A stretch of 5,999 bases of DNA, taken from assembly GCA_937898265.1 (NCBI GenBank), contig CALEJM010000222.1:1-5999 (forward strand), given 5' to 3'. The translations under genes were made by a program, and so were the position numbers. Below the pieces are notes generated by a model. That model was not told the DNA's origin, did no database searches, and worked only from the letters and a program-made list of their open reading frames with translations. Shown here one piece after another: positions 1-3,552 of this stretch (position 1 is its first letter; the number at the start of each line of letters is the position of its first letter). The DNA is from an uncultured Porphyromonadaceae bacterium. Its GTDB lineage: Bacteria > Bacteroidota > Bacteroidia > Bacteroidales > Paludibacteraceae.

Positions 1-725
1 AACTCGGTCACCTCGTCTTGAGGATGACTCTTCAGTTGTAGCAACAGACACTCCGACACGGAGCTTGTTCCAACACCTTTAGGCTCAAAGGTTAACAGTG
101 TACGACGAGCCTCTTCCAACAGACGGAGCGACTCATCAAACATCCTATCTTGATCTTCCGAAGAGGCGTAGTCGTAATCTTCATACAGCTGCTCCACGAA
201 GTTGTAGGCGAGGTCACCTAACGAACGGGTCAGAAAGCCGCGTTCATCCAACGAGAAAATCAGAAACTCCAACGCAGCACGGAGGTTGCCGTCTTCAACC
301 ATCACCTGTTCCAAGAGACGGTCCGAGAAGGTTTGTTCCACAGCATGTTGCGACTGCCTCTCTACGTCTTCTCCGCCCGACGAACCCAGGGTGCTACGAA
401 CGGGTCGACCGATACAAGTCTCGCTATTCAACGCATCAAACACCTGCTGATAGTAGTCGGAGTTGATGCCCACAGACTCAAACATCTCGCGATCGGCGGT
501 GATATCGTCAATACTGTTGATAGCATCCGCACCATCATACTCTTCAATCTCGGCGGCAGGGTTATTGCCCAGCGTCTCGTTGAGGTGGTCGCTGTAAGCC
601 CACTGAGACATGCCCAACTTGGTGGCAGTTCGTATGATGACCGTAGTCGACCACTGCTGTCGTTGTCCCTGCGACTGCGTCTGACTGTGGGTTTGGCCTA
701 AAGAGAGGGAGTTGCTAATTGCCAT
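1..725 (-). CDS. rpoN: RNA polymerase sigma-54 factor, N-terminal half (cut by window edge)
   Basis: Reading the minus strand from the ATG at 725-723 gives 241 codons without a stop to the window edge, so the C-terminal half (DNA-binding HTH and RpoN box) is not visible; the family is usually about 480-500 residues. Sigma-54 directs core RNA polymerase to -24/-12 promoters that need AAA+ activators. Seen here: a Gln/Ser-rich start (SQTQSQGQRQQ), then a Region I-like stretch ending in LNETLGNNPAAE, which parallels the family's Leu-rich segment ending in ENPxLE. An acidic, variable Region II-like linker follows. The core-binding domain then starts at SDRLLEQV and continues with FLIFSLDERGFLT (family: IGSLDDDGYL) and FEPKGVGTSSVSECLLLQL (family: DPAGVGARDLxECLLLQL). 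The last motif is nearly diagnostic. Departures from consensus are the loss of the LSPQQ motif in Region I and SS in place of the usual Arg-Asp after GVG. The leader is A-rich with no Shine-Dalgarno. It lies 141 bases downstream of the protease gene on the same strand. Confidence 0.9.
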   Translation of the reverse strand, partial: MAISNSLSLGQTHSQTQSQGQRQQWSTTVIIRTATKLGMSQWAYSDHLNETLGNNPAAEIEEYDGADAINSIDDITADREMFESVGINSDYYQQVFDALNSETCIGRPVRSTLGSSGGEDVERQSQHAVEQTFSDRLLEQVMVEDGNLRAALEFLIFSLDERGFLTRSLGDLAYNFVEQLYEDYDYASSEDQDRMFDESLRLLEEARRTLLTFEPKGVGTSSVSECLLLQLKSHPQDEVTE

Positions 726-771
726 ATTTTATGATGTTTATGTTAGTTTGCCTTGCCTATTTTTGCTAATG

Positions 772-779
772 CAAATATA
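772..779 (-). promoter_or_regulatory. Putative -7 promoter element (TATATTTG) for rpoN
   Basis: The minus strand reads TATATTTG here, an exact match to the Bacteroidota housekeeping -7 consensus TAnnTTTG. It lies about 46 bases upstream of the rpoN ATG, giving a predicted leader of roughly 40 bases. No -33 TTTG sits at the usual spacing; the nearest TTTTG (811-807) is 27 bases away. The assignment therefore rests on the -7 box and its position in the spacer between genes. Confidence 0.5.
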
Positions 780-803
780 CACAATGTTATTATACCACAT
801 CTA

Positions 804-842
804 TGCCAAAACAACTTTCTTTTGATTTTTTCGTGCCAAAAC
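804..842. repeat. Two direct copies of TGCCAAAAC 30 bases apart
   Basis: TGCCAAAAC occurs at 804-812 and again at 834-842 (GTTTTGGCA on the minus strand), with starts exactly 30 bases apart, close to three helical turns. Both lie just upstream of the predicted rpoN -7 element, where an operator would be expected. The minus-strand copies contain TTGGCA, and the upstream one reads TGGCACG, which equals the -24 half of a sigma-54 promoter, although the -12 half is poor. A regulatory role is inferred; the repetition and spacing are seen directly. Confidence 0.45.
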
Positions 843-866
843 GCAGAAAAGGCAGTTCAGCCTCAA

Positions 867-1748
867 CTAAGGTATTATACAATGTGTAACGAACGATTTG
901 ATATAATGAAAAACGTCAGAAAGAATATCGAAACCGAGCATTCCGAAAAGGAGAACGACTCCCGCCAAAACGAGAACCAATTGGAGTTTTTCGTTGACGG
1001 GTCTTCGAAAAATCATCTCGTACAACGAGAAAAGACATTGTGCGCCGTCAAGTGGCGGAATGGGCAACAGATTGAAAAAAAGAAGAAGCAAATTCAAATT
1101 GGCAAATTTCCAAAGCAGTCTGTTCGGTTTCAAATCGCGGCGACTAATTGTCCATTTAGAAGGAAAGAAACGGTTTGTGTATCCGTCTTCGGGTTCGCTT
1201 TGTTCGTAATCCTCATCGGAACCAAGCGCTTCCCAAAGATGATTACCCTCCGGCAAATCTAATTTGTAGCTGTCGTCGTCGGTGCTTCGGAATCTTTCGG
1301 GGAGATATAAGTCGACAATGTCGAGACGATATGAATTCAGACTGAAGACCGAGAGTTCACCAGCCTTCTGCATCACGTAGACGTTGGAGTATTGAGACTC
1401 GGGCAACACGTAGTTTCTGACAAATGCGAACATACACCCACAAGCCAGCAGAAGGTTCACGAAAACGCCCGCCAAATAGATTACGATGCGCCTCCATGGG
1501 CGCTGACCTAAGATGCTCCATGAGGGTTGATGATCACCCTCCGAGATGGCAAAACGGACGTAACCTCCGAAGGGCAACCAACCGATACGATAGTCTGTTT
1601 CAAAACGTTTACCCGTGCTGTACAAGCAAAATCCTGGGTCAAAGAAGAGGCTGAAGCGCTCAACGCGAACTCCTAAACACCTCGCCACTACGAGATGTCC
1701 GAGCTCGTGCAAGATGATTGCCAGCGAGAACAGAATGATTACTATCAT
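867..1748 (-). CDS. M50 (site-2) family intramembrane zinc metalloprotease
   Basis: This 293-residue membrane protein has the signature of site-2 proteases, which cut substrates within the membrane. The zinc motif HELGH is at residues 14-18 inside the first hydrophobic segment, with Glu15 as the catalytic residue. Membrane-associated FGGYV follows at 60-64, a second segment at about 88-110 carries the AGxxxN motif (Gly94-Asn98), and NLLPIPPLDG at 226-235 supplies the third zinc ligand, Asp234. A last hydrophobic segment lies at about 253-273. The region between segment two and the LDG segment (about 111-215) is soluble and acidic (e.g. GSDEDYEQSEPEDG, 176-189) and shows no recognisable PDZ signature. 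The protein is much shorter than RseP-type enzymes (about 450 residues). The start is fixed: an in-frame TGA immediately precedes the ATG, which overlaps the upstream lipoprotein stop (ATGA, 4 bases), indicating translational coupling. The substrate is unknown; the coupled lipoprotein is the obvious candidate partner or regulator. Confidence 0.87.
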   Translation of the reverse strand: MIVIILFSLAIILHELGHLVVARCLGVRVERFSLFFDPGFCLYSTGKRFETDYRIGWLPFGGYVRFAISEGDHQPSWSILGQRPWRRIVIYLAGVFVNLLLACGCMFAFVRNYVLPESQYSNVYVMQKAGELSVFSLNSYRLDIVDLYLPERFRSTDDDSYKLDLPEGNHLWEALGSDEDYEQSEPEDGYTNRFFPSKWTISRRDLKPNRLLWKFANLNLLLLFFNLLPIPPLDGAQCLFSLYEMIFRRPVNEKLQLVLVLAGVVLLFGMLGFDILSDVFHYIKSFVTHCIIP

Positions 1749-2788
1749 TCATCCTCCTCATTACTGATCCACCAATAGTCTCCGTTTATCAGTTGCCCGG
1801 TGAGGTCTTGAATCAGGCAAGCAGTACGGCGGTCATAGAACGATTTGGTGAATTGTCCGTGACTCAACGTTTTATAAATATCGTAATTGAGGTCGAGCGT
1901 CGTGCGCACCTGATACCACTTCTTATAACTGGCCAGCACCTGATTCTTCAGTTCGATGGCCTCATTGAGCAACTCGCCATAACCTTTTCGGGAGTACTCA
2001 TCTTCCGGAATGAACTGTTTGGAGTTATACCAGTTCTCAAAGCCGCGAACGATGTCGGCTACACATTGGCGAAACTCTTGGTCGGCCTTTGCCAGAGACG
2101 GGGCTTTCTGCTCTTTGTCTGGCTGGTCGTGGTTGGGGATGTCCCGCATGGTGGCCAGTGTTCGGATGAGGTCGTCGCCACGCAGTTCCCTTACAGGGAC
2201 GATTGCCGCACCACCATACCACGACATCATGCTACCTCCATAGACACTCGCCCTCGCCCATAGACTGACATACTGCTCCCAGCATTGTTTGAACTCCCAC
2301 CAAGCCTCCATCTCTTTATAGAAAGTGGTGTCGTCCTCTAAGATGATGTTGCTTACTGTTGCGGCATAATACTCTGTGATGGGGAGTTTCATGTGGACAA
2401 TATCCACAATGTCGGCGGTGGAGTAGGCTAACTCATCTAAGGAATCGATGTTGTCGTAGAAGTATTGCAATGTTTTCAGACAGCGAATATAATCATCGAA
2501 TGCCTCGTCTTCATTGAACCCAATAGACGACTCGTATTTCAGAAACTCATCCTGAGTTCTGTCGGCCCAGGTGAGGATATTGTCAAGGTTTCTCTCCTCT
2601 CTTGCGGGATAACTCTGGGCGAGAATCAGATAGAGCTGGCGACATGTCTCGTCCAACGAATCGATGATACCATATTCTTTGATCTGGACATTGGCTGTCG
2701 GTTTGGCCTCTTGCGTAGCCTCTTGTTGTTTCTTCTGGCAAGCTGCGACACAGAGCGCCAGAACCATTAAAATGATGATTTTCTTCAT
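1745..2788 (-). CDS. Lipoprotein of unknown function, coupled to the M50 protease
   Basis: The product has 347 residues. It begins MKKIIILMVLALCVAAC, a type II signal peptide with lipobox VAAC, so the mature protein should start at lipidated Cys17. The residues after the Cys (QKKQQEA) lack the run of acidic residues found in Bacteroidota surface-export signals, so a periplasm-facing anchor is more likely (inference). A low-complexity linker rich in Gln, Lys and Ala to about residue 33 is followed by a Tyr/Trp/Asp/Glu-rich body that looks mostly helical, with aromatic patches such as EAWWEFKQCWEQYVSLW. It ends in the acidic tail SNEEDE. I recognise no family and see no catalytic motif. The start is supported by the signal peptide and an AT-rich leader with a -7 promoter element upstream. 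The stop overlaps the protease ATG, so the two proteins are probably made together. It could be a substrate, a sensor or a chaperone-like partner of the protease; sequence alone does not decide. Confidence 0.86.
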   Translation of the reverse strand: MKKIIILMVLALCVAACQKKQQEATQEAKPTANVQIKEYGIIDSLDETCRQLYLILAQSYPAREERNLDNILTWADRTQDEFLKYESSIGFNEDEAFDDYIRCLKTLQYFYDNIDSLDELAYSTADIVDIVHMKLPITEYYAATVSNIILEDDTTFYKEMEAWWEFKQCWEQYVSLWARASVYGGSMMSWYGGAAIVPVRELRGDDLIRTLATMRDIPNHDQPDKEQKAPSLAKADQEFRQCVADIVRGFENWYNSKQFIPEDEYSRKGYGELLNEAIELKNQVLASYKKWYQVRTTLDLNYDIYKTLSHGQFTKSFYDRRTACLIQDLTGQLINGDYWWISNEEDE

Positions 2789-2841
2789 GATGTTTATTTA
2801 TGCTTAGTTAGTGTTGTTATTTCCCTATTTGAACGCAGTCG

Positions 2842-2849
2842 CAAACATA
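2842..2849 (-). promoter_or_regulatory. Putative -7 promoter element (TATGTTTG) for the lipoprotein-protease operon
   Basis: The minus strand reads TATGTTTG, an exact TAnnTTTG match, 53 bases upstream of the lipoprotein ATG. The region above it is very AT-rich (2870-2895), with no clean TTTG at the usual -33 spacing. Predicted transcription would start near 2835 and cover both lipoprotein and protease. The leader just before the ATG is A/T-rich and lacks a Shine-Dalgarno, as is usual in this phylum. Confidence 0.5.
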
Positions 2850-2987
2850 CAAATTTCCATGAAAGAAGAAAAATATTTTGTCAATTATTTTTTTCAATGT
2901 TGACACAAGATTTTGGGATATTCTGCATTATATTGGTAGCAGAAAGGCAATCAAGCAGAGTTAAACAGAAAAACTATATAACTAACA

Positions 2988-3419
2988 GTGAGAAAGGACA
3001 AGTACTACATTCAACTTTCAGAGGCTATAGTAGCCTAGAACAGAGTAGAAATCATCCGTTTGCTCTAAAGCACCAGACGAAAAGGTGTCGACAACCTCGT
3101 GAGTTATCTTGACGCAAACAACTACTTCACCCAGCCTGCCTCGAAGAGTCGCCACAACAGCTTCTACGGCGGCCTCGCCTATCGTGAGGCTTCAAGAATT
3201 TACGAGAATGACAAGGAGGGAGCAGCCAAGGACGTTGACCCTAAGAGCATCATTGTGGTCACCTTGCTGCACGACCTCTGCAAACTCAACCGTTATGAAG
3301 AGTTGCCCGGTCAACGCTACAAGCAAACGAGGTTCGACGAGGAGTATCCACTTCTAACATTTCAAGGTTGGGACACCGTGACCGTCTCAAAGGGCATTAA
3401 GACGACAAAACCACAATAA
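2988..3419 (+). pseudogene. Decayed HD-domain phosphohydrolase gene (two in-frame stops)
   Basis: In the frame starting at the GTG of 2988, the plus strand reads VRKDKYYIQLSEAIVA, stop (TAG 3036-3038), NRVEIIRLL, stop (TAA 3066-3068), then STRRKGVDNLVSYLDANNYF onward for 117 codons. The open part resembles Bacteroidota HD-domain hydrolases: a helical lead (family STGREGIExLIxYLExTDFF), TQPASKSRH (family TAPASTRFH), YGGLA, and SIIVVTLLHDLCKLNRY with the HD metal pair. The His expected shortly after GGLA is Arg (GLAYREAS), one base from His. The reading ends soon after EEYPLLTFQGWDTVTVSKG, well before the rest of the domain (family about 200 residues or more), and the hairpin at 3404-3441 covers its end. 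Each stop differs by one base from a sense codon fitting the context (Gln; Lys). A GTG at 3099 could start a 106-residue product, but it would lack the first helix and part of the metal site. It is the only gene-like sequence on the plus strand. The family call comes from motif memory only. Confidence 0.6.
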
Positions 3420-3441
3420 TGTTTGTATTATTGTGGTTGTC
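3404..3441. repeat. AT-rich inverted repeat (12-bp perfect stem, extended to 15)
   Basis: AACCACAATAAT (3409-3420) pairs perfectly with ATTATTGTGGTT (3427-3438) around the 6-base loop GTTTGT. With a two-base bulge (3407-3408), GAC at 3404-3406 pairs with GTC at 3439-3441. It contains the stop codon of the HD remnant and is followed at once by the palindrome CAAAATTTTG (3441-3450). There is no run of T on either side, so it is not a standard terminator. It may mark the junction where the HD gene was truncated, or be the scar or end of a small mobile element; no target duplication is visible. Confidence 0.7.
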
Positions 3442-3465
3442 AAAATTTTGGGGACTATTATAAGC

Positions 3466-3493
3466 AAAAAGCCCCGCTTGGGTAAGCGGGGCT
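3466..3493 (-). terminator. Rho-independent terminator of the T9SS adhesin gene
   Basis: AGCCCCGCTT (3470-3479) and AAGCGGGGCT (3484-3493) form a perfect 10-bp GC-rich stem with a 4-base loop. On the minus strand the stem is followed directly by TTTTT (from AAAAA at 3466-3470, counting the last stem base). It lies 60 bases beyond the stop codon of the adhesin gene and has the right polarity to end that transcript. No such T-run is present for plus-strand transcription. Confidence 0.92.
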
Positions 3494-3498
3494 AGAGA

Positions 3499-3529
3499 CC
3501 CTCTCCAGTTCTCCATTAAGGGGAGAGGG
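3499..3529. repeat. Inverted repeat CCCTCTCC...GGAGAGGG after the adhesin stop codon
   Basis: CCCTCTCC (3499-3506) pairs with GGAGAGGG (3522-3529) across a 15-base loop, between the adhesin stop codon and its terminator. It is embedded in purine/pyrimidine-biased DNA (AAAAGGGGG follows at 3530-3538). It could shield the 3' end of the mRNA or be one copy of a dispersed intergenic repeat; one copy in this window cannot decide. Confidence 0.55.
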
Positions 3530-3552
3530 AAAAGGGGGATCGTTATCGTTGT

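Noticed and set aside
98..701. Two open plus-strand frames of 122 codons opposite the sigma-54 gene
   Set aside because: Their products are Arg/Ser/Pro-rich with no motifs, while the minus strand reads an unmistakable RpoN over the same bases.
789..794. Perfect TATAAT on the minus strand upstream of rpoN
   Set aside because: No -35 partner at 16-18 bases, and Bacteroidota housekeeping promoters use TAnnTTTG rather than TATAAT; taken as chance in AT-rich DNA.
753..1262. Plus-strand open frame of 169 codons
   Set aside because: It spans the intergenic region and the 3' end of the protease gene antisense, has a Lys-rich composition without motifs, and no promoter of its own.
2899..2931. TTGACA plus downstream AT-rich sequence as a plus-strand promoter for the HD gene
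   Set aside because: No -10 or TAnnTTTG element at a workable spacing.
3036..3068. Stop-codon recoding (for example TAG read as Gln, as in some crAss-like phages) in the HD gene
   Set aside because: Both TAG and TAA interrupt the frame, a metal-ligand His is also lost, and the 3' end is truncated; ordinary pseudogene decay explains all of it.
2897..3112. Plus-strand open frame of 71 codons before the HD remnant
   Set aside because: It has no recognisable motif and overlaps, in another frame, the N-terminal part of the HD remnant that matches the family pattern.
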